Origin: Dehalococcoidia bacterium
GTDB taxonomy: Bacteria > Chloroflexota > Dehalococcoidia > Lucifugimonadales > UBA3495
Length of the DNA: 46,443 nucleotides
Direction of reading: 5' to 3'
Assembly (NCBI GenBank): GCA_022451925.1
Contig: JAKUNL010000024.1
Span: forward strand, 1-46,443
The notes below the pieces were generated by a model. It saw nothing but the letters and a program-made list of their open reading frames with translations. It ran no database searches and was not told the DNA's origin. Of the stretch, positions 8,709 through 16,640 are shown piece after piece; positions within the stretch are counted from its first letter, which is position 1; each line of letters opens with the position of its first letter. The translations under genes and the position numbers were made by a program.

Positions 8709-9854
8709 TTAAATTGAGGTCTGTTGGATGCCCATTTCCGAGATGTCATATCCACCAAGGCTCTCGACTCTGCGATGTAACACGGATTGACGTAATAGAT
8801 CTAATAAGACTTGTATTGGAGGTTCGTCTAAAAAGTGATTAGGGATAACAAGGTCGTAACGTTCTTCTTCTATCGGCATGAAATCTAATCCCATGGCCAC
8901 GGCAGCAGCTTTAACTCCGACACCAACGTCCGCACTCCCGGCTGCCACCGCAGCGGCAACACCTAGATGCCCGTATTCTTCCTTCTTGTATCCTAAAATG
9001 TTCTTGCCTGGAATTTTAGCCTTTGCCAGTAATCGATCCAACAAATCCCTGCTTCCGGAACCCACTTGTCGGTTAATCAATGTGGTTCCAGGTTGGATGA
9101 GGTCGGCCACGCTATGCAAATGTTTTGGGTTTCCATATGGAACTATTAAACCCTGCTGCCATGATGCGAACGTTACTAAGGTACATGGAAATGGCACCAG
9201 TCTTGCTACCCACGGGCTGTTGTACACTCCGGTAATGTGATCCAACAAGTGGCATCCAGCGACATGGGCTTCGCCATTCGCCAGCCCAATCAAAGCCTGG
9301 TGACTGCTCTCTTCGCCCGATACAAGGGAGATTCCCTTCGCTTGCAGCCCTCTTTCCAAAAGTCCAACTGCCGGGTCACAGCCTAGCATGGACAGAGTGG
9401 GTGCCTCCACCTCGTCGGCGTCAAATGGTAGCACCGTTACACCGCGTTCCCCTTCGGATGAGTCTGTTGGAACGACAATTAGCCCTTCTGCAGCCACAAC
9501 ACAGTGGCGAGTGTTCTCTGATCCAGCCAAGGGACGGGCCAATAACTTCTCCCCGACCCTAAATAATCGCGCCCTTTGGTTTGGGAATGAAGTAGACGTT
9601 GCACCAAAGACCAGTTCGGCTTCTACGGTGGTAAAAGACTCTTCGGGAAAGTAGAAGAGCGACTCGACTCTTTCCTTTAGAGTCCGAGCAAGCTGAATTG
9701 CAACGTCGGTCGACGGAGTGGTGACACCAGCCTCAAGCGACGAATAAGCCTGGCGGCTGATTCCAGCTTTTGCGGCCAGTACACTTTGAGTCAAACCAGC
9801 TCTAGTTCTCGCCCGTTTTAGATTGTTTTGCAAGATGCTTGAATGTCGGGCCAT
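8709..9854 (-). CDS. XRE-type HTH regulator with periplasmic-binding-like sensor domain (molybdate/tungstate regulator)
   Basis: Residues about 9-63 form a helix-turn-helix of the XRE type (RTRAGLTQSVLAAKAGISRQ followed by AYSSLEAGVTTP). The C-terminal part from about residue 165 resembles the PBP-like domain found in ModE-like and LysR-like molybdate regulators, with LINRQVGSGSRDLLDRLL and a long Ala/Gly-rich helix. This combination of DNA-binding and substrate-binding-protein folds usually senses the ligand carried by the transporter next door. The gene is divergent from modABC and shares its promoter region, so it very likely regulates modABC and itself in response to molybdate or tungstate. 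Whether it represses or activates is not shown. Confidence 0.88.
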   Translation of the reverse strand: MARHSSILQNNLKRARTRAGLTQSVLAAKAGISRQAYSSLEAGVTTPSTDVAIQLARTLKERVESLFYFPEESFTTVEAELVFGATSTSFPNQRARLFRVGEKLLARPLAGSENTRHCVVAAEGLIVVPTDSSEGERGVTVLPFDADEVEAPTLSMLGCDPAVGLLERGLQAKGISLVSGEESSHQALIGLANGEAHVAGCHLLDHITGVYNSPWVARLVPFPCTLVTFASWQQGLIVPYGNPKHLHSVADLIQPGTTLINRQVGSGSRDLLDRLLAKAKIPGKNILGYKKEEYGHLGVAAAVAAGSADVGVGVKAAAVAMGLDFMPIEEERYDLVIPNHFLDEPPIQVLLDLLRQSVLHRRVESLGGYDISEMGIQQTSI

Positions 9855-9860
9855 AGCATT

Positions 9861-9903
9861 AATGTAAATTACAATTGATATAATATCAAGTGTACTTTAC
9901 ACT
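9861..9903. promoter_or_regulatory. Divergent, symmetrical promoter/operator between regulator and modABC
   Basis: A perfect palindrome TTGATAT-A-ATATCAA spans 9875-9889. Each arm begins TTGATA, a good -35. In the + direction TTGATA (9875-9880) is 17 bases from TACACT (9898-9903). In the - direction TTGATA (9889-9884) is 17 bases from TACATT (9866-9861). Two 11-bp palindromes of the same form, TGTAAATTACA (9863-9873) and TGTACTTTACA (9891-9901), overlap the two -10 boxes, 28 bases apart centre to centre. They are the likely operators. Roles are inferred. Confidence 0.7.
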
Positions 9904-9920
9904 AAGTTAGTTATCACCTA

Positions 9921-10733
9921 ATGCCTAATCATTTCAGCCAAATTCCGTTTTTTAGGCGGATCACCACACTATGCTGTTGCATGTTGTTGTTCATGGCTGC
10001 TTGCAATGGTGACAGCGAACAAACGTTGCAGGTGTTAGCAGCTGCTTCGCTTACAGAAGCGTTTATTAATATTGCCGAGGAGTTTGAAGCCCAAAATCCT
10101 GGAGTGAAAGTGGAGTTGAATTTTGGGGGTAGTCAACGGCTTCGCTCCCAAATCGAATTCGGAGCGAAAGTCGATGTTTTTGCTTCAGCGGATCAAAGGC
10201 AAATAGAGCTTCTAGAGGATCAGGGCTATGTACACAATCTACCAGTAATTTTCGCATCCAACCAACTGGTTGTGGTTTCTTCGGGCAATGGACGCGTGCA
10301 AAGGATTGAAGACTTGGCCAAACCCGGAAGGCGATTGGTTATTGCCCAGAAGAACGTACCAGTAGGAGCATACTCCCGCGAAGTATTGTCATATTTATCA
10401 GGAGAAACTATGTTTGGGTTGAAACCTAGTTTTAAGGAAGAAGTTCTTCGAAATCTGGTTTCTGAAGAACCGAATGTCAAATTCGTAGTTCAAAAAGTCG
10501 CTTTGGGTGAAGTGGATGCTGGTATCGTCTATCAAACGGACGTCACGATTGCTAAAGAAGCTGGCTCATTCGCTGTAATTCCAATTCCCTCTTCAGCCAA
10601 TGTGAAAGCTAAATACCCGATGGCGGTTCTCGAAGAGGCTCCAGAGAAAAAACTGGCACAATCATTCTTACAATTTGTGTTGTCGACGAAAGGCCAACTC
10701 GTGCTGACCGAACATGGCTTTACGGGTCCATGA
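9921..10733 (+). CDS. modA: Molybdate ABC transporter substrate-binding lipoprotein
   Basis: The 270-residue product has a signal peptide ending in the lipobox M-A-A-C with Cys28, so it is a membrane-anchored binding protein. VLAAASLTEAF and FNFGGS-type (NFGGSQRLRSQI) segments, followed by DVFASADQRQ, are hallmark ModA residues that bind the oxyanion. ModA captures molybdate or tungstate and passes it to the permease ModB. It is the first gene of modABC and overlaps modB by 20 bases. There is no clear Shine-Dalgarno sequence, and the predicted start of transcription is only about ten bases upstream, so the mRNA leader would be very short. Confidence 0.95.
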   Translation: MPNHFSQIPFFRRITTLCCCMLLFMAACNGDSEQTLQVLAAASLTEAFINIAEEFEAQNPGVKVELNFGGSQRLRSQIEFGAKVDVFASADQRQIELLEDQGYVHNLPVIFASNQLVVVSSGNGRVQRIEDLAKPGRRLVIAQKNVPVGAYSREVLSYLSGETMFGLKPSFKEEVLRNLVSEEPNVKFVVQKVALGEVDAGIVYQTDVTIAKEAGSFAVIPIPSSANVKAKYPMAVLEEAPEKKLAQSFLQFVLSTKGQLVLTEHGFTGP

Positions 10734-11577
10734 ACCGTTAAAAAAGAAAGATGCATTGCCACGTTTAAATTCAATTATCCGATTTGACAGTCTCCCGGTC
10801 GGTATACTCGGCGGCAGCGGGGCGTTCTTATATGTCCTATTCATTGGGTTACCGGTGCTTGCCCTCTTAGTACGATCGGCGCAACACGGCGATTTCCTTA
10901 ACGCAGTTACCGGTGATGCCGCCCTCACTGCACTTCGGCTATCATTGGTAACCAGTATCATCAGCATGTCGATAATTATACTTCTAGGGACACCATTTGC
11001 TTACTCGTTGGCGAGGAGCAACAAGCTCTGGGCGAGACTTGTTGATAATTTGGTTGAGCTACCTTTGGTATTGCCGCCAGTGGTCGCTGGAGTCGCGATG
11101 CTAATGGCTTTCGGTCGCAATGGATTAGTCGGCTCAAACCTTGAAAGCCTCGGCATCATCATTCCATTTACCACAACCGCCGTAGTCTTTGCTCAGATAT
11201 TCGTTGCGGCACCATTCTTTATTCGGTCTGCCAAGTTGGGGTTTCAATCGGTTGATAAGAATTATGAAGATGTGGCTCAAACCTTGGGGATCTCGCCCCG
11301 GCGTACTTTCTTTCGCATAACCTTGCCATTGGCAGCGCCTGCAATGTTCACTGGTTTGGGATTGGCTTGGGCCCGGGCACTATCCGAATTCGGAGCAACC
11401 ATGATGTTCGCTGGGAATTTGACTGGTGAAACGCAAACTATGCCGTTGGCCATAATGTCGGCAATGGAGACAAGTCTCGAAGGTGCACTGGCCCTATCAG
11501 TTGTATTACTTGCTGCTTCGATCCTCGTGTTAGCTCTTCTTGGATTACTAACCAGACGTAGATGGCAAAACCTGTGA
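10714..11577 (+). CDS. modB: Molybdate ABC transporter permease
   Basis: The 287-residue integral membrane protein has several hydrophobic segments, starting with one at about residues 30-50, and the ABC permease EAA-type loop (EDVAQTLGISPRRTFFRITLPLA). EFGATMMFAGNLTGETQTMP is the signature of ModB proteins. It forms the membrane channel for molybdate with ModA and ModC. The ATG lies within the end of modA and the stop lies within the start of modC, so translation is coupled through all three genes. Confidence 0.95.
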   Translation: MALRVHEPLKKKDALPRLNSIIRFDSLPVGILGGSGAFLYVLFIGLPVLALLVRSAQHGDFLNAVTGDAALTALRLSLVTSIISMSIIILLGTPFAYSLARSNKLWARLVDNLVELPLVLPPVVAGVAMLMAFGRNGLVGSNLESLGIIIPFTTTAVVFAQIFVAAPFFIRSAKLGFQSVDKNYEDVAQTLGISPRRTFFRITLPLAAPAMFTGLGLAWARALSEFGATMMFAGNLTGETQTMPLAIMSAMETSLEGALALSVVLLAASILVLALLGLLTRRRWQNL

Positions 11578-12737
11578 ATCCTGAAAATCTCCCAGAGATG
11601 TCAGCCAAAGGCTCTATAGAATGCCAAATAGGAAGTTTCTCCTTATCTACAAGTTGGGAGATAGAGACGGGAGAAGTGTTAGTTCTTTTCGGGCCATCAG
11701 GCGCTGGTAAATCAACAATCCTTCGGTCAATAGCTGGGTTGCTACGTCCGTTGCGAGGTTATATTGAAGTAGGAGGCCAGGTCGTTTACGACAGTGATAA
11801 CCGTATCTGCTTACCTGCCCACCAAAGGCGCGTCGGTTATTTGACACAGACGTATCACCTGTTTCCGCATTTAAAAGTAGCAGGGAATATCGCTTTCGGA
11901 CTTTCAGATCAAAAATCTGAAGCTACCCATAATCGGGTTCAAGAATTAGTCCGGCTCCTTCAATTAGACGGCCTAGAAGACCGGTTTCCTTGGGAATTGT
12001 CTGGCGGGCAACAGCAGCGAGTAGCCTTGGCTAGGGCCCTAGCACCGTATCCGACGATGCTGTTATTGGATGAACCATTTGCGTCACTGGATTCGGAACT
12101 CCGCCGAAACTTGCATCGGGAACTGAGAGAGATGCTCATTCAAAATCCGGTGCCCGTGATGCTAGTCACTCATGATCGGGAAGAGGCATTAGCATTAGGG
12201 GACTCGGTTCAAGTGATTGACGATGGCCACGTACTAACAACAGGAAATCCTTTAAAGATGCTGGGGCAACCTGGCCAGGGACGTGTAGCCCGGATGGTGG
12301 GCGTTGAAAATACATTCGACCTTACGATCACACAGAGGAACCCCATCGACGGGACAATGACGTGTTCGGGCCAAGGCCTCAACCTTGAAGTTCCGTTAGA
12401 TTCTCATACCACCGGAAACAACACACCGAACGGCGCACACAACCGTGTCACGGTCGGAATAAGAGCGTCGGATATCATCATCTCCAAAGATGATCTTATC
12501 GGTTCTTCAGCCAGAAACCGGATTGAAGGTCATGTTATCTCCGTCGAACCTCGCCCTCCGGGTTATACGGTGATCCTTAATTGTGGAACTGGTGATGTTG
12601 AATCACTATTGCATTGCCACATCACCGGTTCGGCATTAGAAGAACTCGAGATCAAACGTGGGCAGAAATTATGGGCTGTTTTTAAGGCATCTTCGTGTTT
12701 CCTAGTGGATGCGTATGAGCAGACTACTCCAATCTAA
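11562..12737 (+). CDS. modC: Molybdate ABC transporter ATP-binding protein
   Basis: The 391-residue ATPase has Walker A GPSGAGKST at 44-52, the ABC signature LSGGQ at 146-150 and Walker B LLLDEP at 167-172, followed by the H-loop VTHD. The last third (from about residue 250) forms a regulatory extension with a TOBE-like region near the C-terminus, as in molybdate and sulfate ATPases that sense oxyanion. It powers the ModB permease. It overlaps modB by 16 bases. No clear terminator follows; the next 400 bases hold no gene. Confidence 0.94.
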   Translation: MAKPVNPENLPEMSAKGSIECQIGSFSLSTSWEIETGEVLVLFGPSGAGKSTILRSIAGLLRPLRGYIEVGGQVVYDSDNRICLPAHQRRVGYLTQTYHLFPHLKVAGNIAFGLSDQKSEATHNRVQELVRLLQLDGLEDRFPWELSGGQQQRVALARALAPYPTMLLLDEPFASLDSELRRNLHRELREMLIQNPVPVMLVTHDREEALALGDSVQVIDDGHVLTTGNPLKMLGQPGQGRVARMVGVENTFDLTITQRNPIDGTMTCSGQGLNLEVPLDSHTTGNNTPNGAHNRVTVGIRASDIIISKDDLIGSSARNRIEGHVISVEPRPPGYTVILNCGTGDVESLLHCHITGSALEELEIKRGQKLWAVFKASSCFLVDAYEQTTPI

Positions 12738-13137
12738 CAATTTAAATATCGAATCATTTTAGCTTCGAAACAATTATTATCCGAAAATTAAACAAAAACC
12801 GGCTTTAAAATTGACCTCCAAAGAATATAAGGGCATACCGGTATTAGTTATGTTAATACGGGAACACAGCCAACTATTCGAATTCTTTGGATTGTAACTC
12901 GCCATCACGATTACGAAATCCGACTCTTATTTACCTTAACGATACTAAGATATGATAAGTCTTTAAATTAATGATAGACGTAAAATTGGATTGCAACCGC
13001 TTTTGTAATGGGTATAATGTGCTCCAAGCACGGCAGGCGTCGATTCGTCGTTTCAGTGAAATCAAATTCGAACATAAAAGATTAAAGATGAATTGACCTG
13101 TAGAACCAAATAGGGTGCAGACCAAGGAGGTCAACCA
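12738..13137. other. Gene-free stretch with nested inverted repeats
   Basis: No coding region is supported. CCAAAGAAT (12818-12826) is the exact reverse complement of ATTCTTTGG (12882-12890), and between them GTATTA (12841-12846) pairs with TAATAC (12854-12859). This could be a structured leader, a small RNA or chance in AT-rich DNA. The promoter of the next gene lies at 12991-13018. Confidence 0.45.
12991..13018 (+). promoter_or_regulatory. Promoter of the zinc-ribbon gene
   Basis: TTGCAA (12991-12996) and TATAAT (13013-13018) are 16 bases apart, close to a consensus housekeeping promoter. Transcription would begin about 110 bases before the TTG start at 13138. Confidence 0.65.
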
Positions 13138-13452
13138 TTGGCATTAACAGATAGAACCCTTAATTGTGTGGAGTGTGGAGGGGAATTTATCTTTACTGCG
13201 GGAGAACAAGAATTTTTTCAGGCAAGGGGCTTCGGAAACGAACCCAAACGCTGTCGCAGTTGCCGAGCAGTCCGGCGTTCTGAACAACGATCGGCCGGAA
13301 CATATCAGGATGGCCCAAAAGAGATGTATCCAATAACCTGCGCAGAATGCGGCAATGATGCCATGGTGCCATTCCGCCCCCGTGGTGATAGACCGGTGTA
13401 TTGCAGTGATTGCTTCACTAATATGCGTACGGAGTCCTCATCCAGTTTCTAG
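13138..13452 (+). CDS. Small zinc-ribbon protein with two Cys4 sites
   Basis: The 104-residue protein has two CxxC pairs in the first half (Cys10/13 and Cys39/42) and two in the second (Cys68/71 and Cys89/92), each likely to bind one zinc ion. The C-terminal CAECGN...YCSDCF resembles the CxxC-x17-CxxC zinc-ribbon family often seen as short cytoplasmic proteins in Chloroflexota and related phyla. The role is unknown, possibly RNA or ribosome binding. Translation starts at TTG, supported by a perfect AAGGAGG seven bases before it. The gene has its own promoter and a strong terminator, so it is expressed alone. Confidence 0.82.
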   Translation: MALTDRTLNCVECGGEFIFTAGEQEFFQARGFGNEPKRCRSCRAVRRSEQRSAGTYQDGPKEMYPITCAECGNDAMVPFRPRGDRPVYCSDCFTNMRTESSSSF

Positions 13453-13475
13453 CCTACGTATCACATGAGTTCCTA

Positions 13476-13520
13476 CAACAAATAAAAGGGCCGGCGAGTT
13501 GCCGGCCCTTTTATTTGTTG
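13476..13520. terminator. Strong terminator, 20-bp perfect stem
   Basis: Bases 13476-13495 are exactly complementary to 13501-13520 around the loop GAGTT. The GGGCCGGC/GCCGGCCC core is followed by TTTTATTTGTTG on the + strand and by the same on the - strand, so it works for both directions. It separates the zinc-ribbon gene from the menaquinone block. Confidence 0.92.
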
Positions 13521-13612
13521 CCACGAGTTTCAAGAGGATACAATGAATATAGATTCTGTATTCACTCATGGCTGATCTCGCAGTCAGATCCGCGATAAGG
13601 CGTATATCTCCG

Positions 13613-15073
13613 ATGAAATTTAAAGACCTAAGAGAGTTCATTCGTTTTCTGGAAGAAAAAGGTGAGCTTCGACGCATCACCACGCCCGTGACCCAGGAGC
13701 TTGAAATCACAGAAATCACCGATCGAGTGATCAAATCAGGTGGCCCGGCTCTATTATTTGAAAACGTTACCGGTTTCGACACCCCAGTCCTCATCAACAT
13801 GTACGGTACTCACCAACGAACATCTTGGGCTCTGGGTGTTGAAAAAGTTGACGACTTAGTCAGTCGAATCGAAGGCCTATTAAACCTCATGCACGGACCA
13901 CCAAAAGGCCTGATTAACAAGCTGCGGACATTGGGTCAGATTGTTCAACTTGGATCACATCAACCAAGAATAGTAAACAAAGCTCCCTGCCAAGACGTGG
14001 TTATCCAAGGTGATGACGTTGATTTATACAAATTCCCAATAGTTAAATGCTGGCCTCTAGACGGTGGCCCGTTTGTAACACTACCTTTAGTCATCACAAG
14101 GGACCCTGAAAGCGGTGTGCAGAACTACGGCACCTACCGCATGCAGGTCTACGACAGGCAAACCACTGGAATGCATTGGCAGACCCATAAAATTGGGACT
14201 CACCATTACCGCCTCAGCCACGATCTTGGTTTGGAAAAACTTGATGTAGCTGTCGCCTTAGGAGGTGACCCTGCAACCATTTGGACTGGCTCTGCCCCAC
14301 TACCACCGGATATTGATGAGATGGTGATGGCCGGATTCATAAGAGAAGAAAGAGTCGACTTGGTAAAGGCTAAGACCAGTGGTTTAATGGTCCCGGCTCA
14401 GGCCGAAATTGTGCTAGAAGGCTACGTCATACCAGGAGAAGAACGTAACGAAGGCCCCTTTGGTGATCACACAGGATACTACTCAATGGAAGAGCCTTAC
14501 CCTGTCTTTCATGTTACTTGTATTACTCACCGGAAAGACCCAATTTACCCAGCAGCACTAGTGGGGAGACCTCCGATGGAGGACTATTATATGGGAAAGG
14601 TTACAGAGCGAATTTTCTTACCGATGATGAAATTGGTTTTGCCCGAGTTAGTGGATATTAATATGCCTGCGGAAGGGTCGTTCCACAATCTGGTTATCGT
14701 TTCCATAAAAAAGGATTATCCAGGCCAAGGCAGGAAGGTTATGCATGGTCTCTGGGGTCTCGGGTTAATGAGCTTAACTAAAACAATCATTGTGGTAGAT
14801 CATAACGTGGACGTCCAAAACATATCCGAAGTTGCTTGGCGGGTAACCAATAACGTTGATCCCGGTGAAGACCTAGTCTTTGCTGACGGACCAATTGACG
14901 ACCTCGACATCGGATCGACATCTCCTAAGTTTGGGAAGAAAGTGGGAATCGACGCTACCATCAAAGGGCCTCTGGAAAGCGGACGACAGAAGGAATGGCC
15001 ACCGGACATTGCAATGGATCCGGACATAAAAGCTTTGGTCGACCAGAAATGGGGCGATTACAACATCAATTAG
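13613..15073 (+). CDS. UbiD-family decarboxylase, probable MqnL-type menaquinone enzyme
   Basis: The 486-residue protein is a UbiD family decarboxylase that needs prenylated FMN. Characteristic segments are FKDLREFIRFLEEKGELRRI at the start, a central YRMQVYDRQTTGMHWQ...HHYR and EGPFGDHTGYYS. In the futalosine pathway, MqnL removes the carboxyl group from the prenylated 6-naphthoate intermediate, and its place here with UbiA, UbiX and UbiE homologues supports that role. The frame is open to 13568, but the extra residues lack family similarity, and AAGG lies 11 bases before 13613. The UbiX homologue two genes downstream would make the cofactor. Confidence 0.9.
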   Translation: MKFKDLREFIRFLEEKGELRRITTPVTQELEITEITDRVIKSGGPALLFENVTGFDTPVLINMYGTHQRTSWALGVEKVDDLVSRIEGLLNLMHGPPKGLINKLRTLGQIVQLGSHQPRIVNKAPCQDVVIQGDDVDLYKFPIVKCWPLDGGPFVTLPLVITRDPESGVQNYGTYRMQVYDRQTTGMHWQTHKIGTHHYRLSHDLGLEKLDVAVALGGDPATIWTGSAPLPPDIDEMVMAGFIREERVDLVKAKTSGLMVPAQAEIVLEGYVIPGEERNEGPFGDHTGYYSMEEPYPVFHVTCITHRKDPIYPAALVGRPPMEDYYMGKVTERIFLPMMKLVLPELVDINMPAEGSFHNLVIVSIKKDYPGQGRKVMHGLWGLGLMSLTKTIIVVDHNVDVQNISEVAWRVTNNVDPGEDLVFADGPIDDLDIGSTSPKFGKKVGIDATIKGPLESGRQKEWPPDIAMDPDIKALVDQKWGDYNIN

Positions 15074-15141
15074 GCCAAGGTAATTGCTGAGTGGAGTTGA
15101 CAATGCTCCCGTTCACCACGGCGATGTGAGAAGATATAAAT

Positions 15142-16032
15142 ATGTCGGCCGCCAGTGTAATAACAACCCCTGCCGGGATCATCACAACGAGGATTCCCCG
15201 CTATCTAAGCACTATCCGCATCTGGGAATCTCTCTACGCCCTGCCATTTTGCTTCATGGGTATGATCTTAGCCTCAGATGGGTGGCCTGGTTGGGGTGTA
15301 TTCATCTGGATAACCGTAGCTTTGACTGGGGCTAGGACTTTAGGCATGGCAGCCAACCGTGTACTCCATCGGAAAGAGGACGTACATAACCCAAGGACAT
15401 CAAATCGACATCTACCAACCGGACTCTTAAAACCAGTTGAAGTGTTTGGGTTGATGGTATTCGGCGCTGGAGTTTTCTTTTTTGCGGCATCCCAATTAAA
15501 TGGACTCGCTTTCGCTTTATCGCCATTCGCAGCTATATATGTTGTGGGGTATTCGTTCGCAAAATATTACACTTGGGCCTGTCATTTTTTTCTGGGCTGG
15601 GCATTGGCTATCTCGCCCTCAGCGGCTTGGATAGCCGTTACGGGCAGGCTCGACCTTGAGCCGGTGTTATTATCTGCAGTCGTCGCCCTCTGGGCAGGCG
15701 GCTTCGATATCATATATGGATGTGCTGACGTAGATTTCGATCGAAAATATGGGGTGAATTCCTTCCCCAAACGTTTTGGAATCCCAGTGGCCCTACGTAC
15801 AACCAAGTTCATGCACACGTCTGCATCAGTTGCTTTACTTGCACTTGGATTCTGGATGGATTTGTCTTTCTTTTACTTTATAGGCTGGGCAATAGCCACC
15901 AGTCTTCTTGCATTAGAAAACAGTCTGATTAAGGCCGACGACCTATCCAAACTCCGATCTCCTCTATTCCAGTACAACAGTGTGATCTCCATGGTTTTGC
16001 TACTATTTACAATTTTGGCGGTGGCGTTATGA
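15142..16032 (+). CDS. UbiA-family prenyltransferase, probable MqnP-type
   Basis: This 296-residue multi-pass membrane protein is a UbiA-family aromatic prenyltransferase, expected to attach the polyprenyl tail to the naphthoate ring. The first Asp-rich motif covers residues 72-80 and reads NRVLHRKED. The usual form is NRxxDRxxD, so the first Asp is His76 here. NPRTSNRHLP follows as in MqnP/UbiA. The second motif D189-x2-Y192-x3-D196-x3-D200 is intact. The change could alter magnesium-diphosphate binding or reflect a lineage variant. The ATG codon at 15142 has only a weak GAGAAG nearby. The stop overlaps the UbiX start (ATGA). Confidence 0.9.
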   Translation: MSAASVITTPAGIITTRIPRYLSTIRIWESLYALPFCFMGMILASDGWPGWGVFIWITVALTGARTLGMAANRVLHRKEDVHNPRTSNRHLPTGLLKPVEVFGLMVFGAGVFFFAASQLNGLAFALSPFAAIYVVGYSFAKYYTWACHFFLGWALAISPSAAWIAVTGRLDLEPVLLSAVVALWAGGFDIIYGCADVDFDRKYGVNSFPKRFGIPVALRTTKFMHTSASVALLALGFWMDLSFFYFIGWAIATSLLALENSLIKADDLSKLRSPLFQYNSVISMVLLLFTILAVAL

Positions 16033-16640
16033 CAGACCCAATAATTGTCGGAATAACCGGCGCTAGCGGCGCTATGATGGCCCGTACAATGGTCGATGCT
16101 CTCTTGCGTCGCGACATCCCCACAGTGGCTCTTTGTTCCAATGCGGGGCGTCTGGTTTGGCAGGAAGAGATGGGCGAAAACTTTAATGACACGTTGGTTG
16201 AATGGCAAGAACATCCGACTTTCTCTCATTATCCAATCAACGACTTACGGGCACCTGTGGCCAGTGGCACATATCCGACTTCTGGTATGGTGATGGTGCC
16301 GGCAAGCATGAACAGCATCGCGTCCTTGGCGAATGGGCTCTCTGGTAATCTGCTAATCAGGAGTGCAGACGTTTGTCTGAAAGAGAGGCGTCCTTTGGTC
16401 ATTGTACCGAGAGAAACCCCACTGCATAGTATCCATTTGAACAATATGTTGACCCTAAGCCAGATAGGCGCAATTGTGGTGCCGCCGGAACCAGCTTTCT
16501 ACCTAAAACCACAGGGGATCAGCGACATAGTAAATTTTGTGGTAGCCCGTGTATTTGTAGCTCTTGGTTTGGACCGAGACCTGCCAGACGAGATGCAGTA
16601 TCAGGGCCCAGATGATGAATTAGCACCGTACCGTGGCTGA
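16029..16640 (+). CDS. UbiX-family flavin prenyltransferase, probable MqnM-type
   Basis: The 203-residue flavoprotein starts with IIVGITGASGAMMA, the flavin-binding loop of UbiX, and has VPASMNSIASLANGLSGNLL and PLVIVPRETPLHSIHL, which match the family's prenyl- and FMN-binding segments. UbiX makes prenylated FMN from FMN and dimethylallyl phosphate, and this cofactor is needed by the UbiD homologue encoded two genes upstream. The gene overlaps the end of the UbiA gene by four bases and the start of the UbiE gene by eight, so the whole block is translationally coupled. Confidence 0.94.
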   Translation: MTDPIIVGITGASGAMMARTMVDALLRRDIPTVALCSNAGRLVWQEEMGENFNDTLVEWQEHPTFSHYPINDLRAPVASGTYPTSGMVMVPASMNSIASLANGLSGNLLIRSADVCLKERRPLVIVPRETPLHSIHLNNMLTLSQIGAIVVPPEPAFYLKPQGISDIVNFVVARVFVALGLDRDLPDEMQYQGPDDELAPYRG

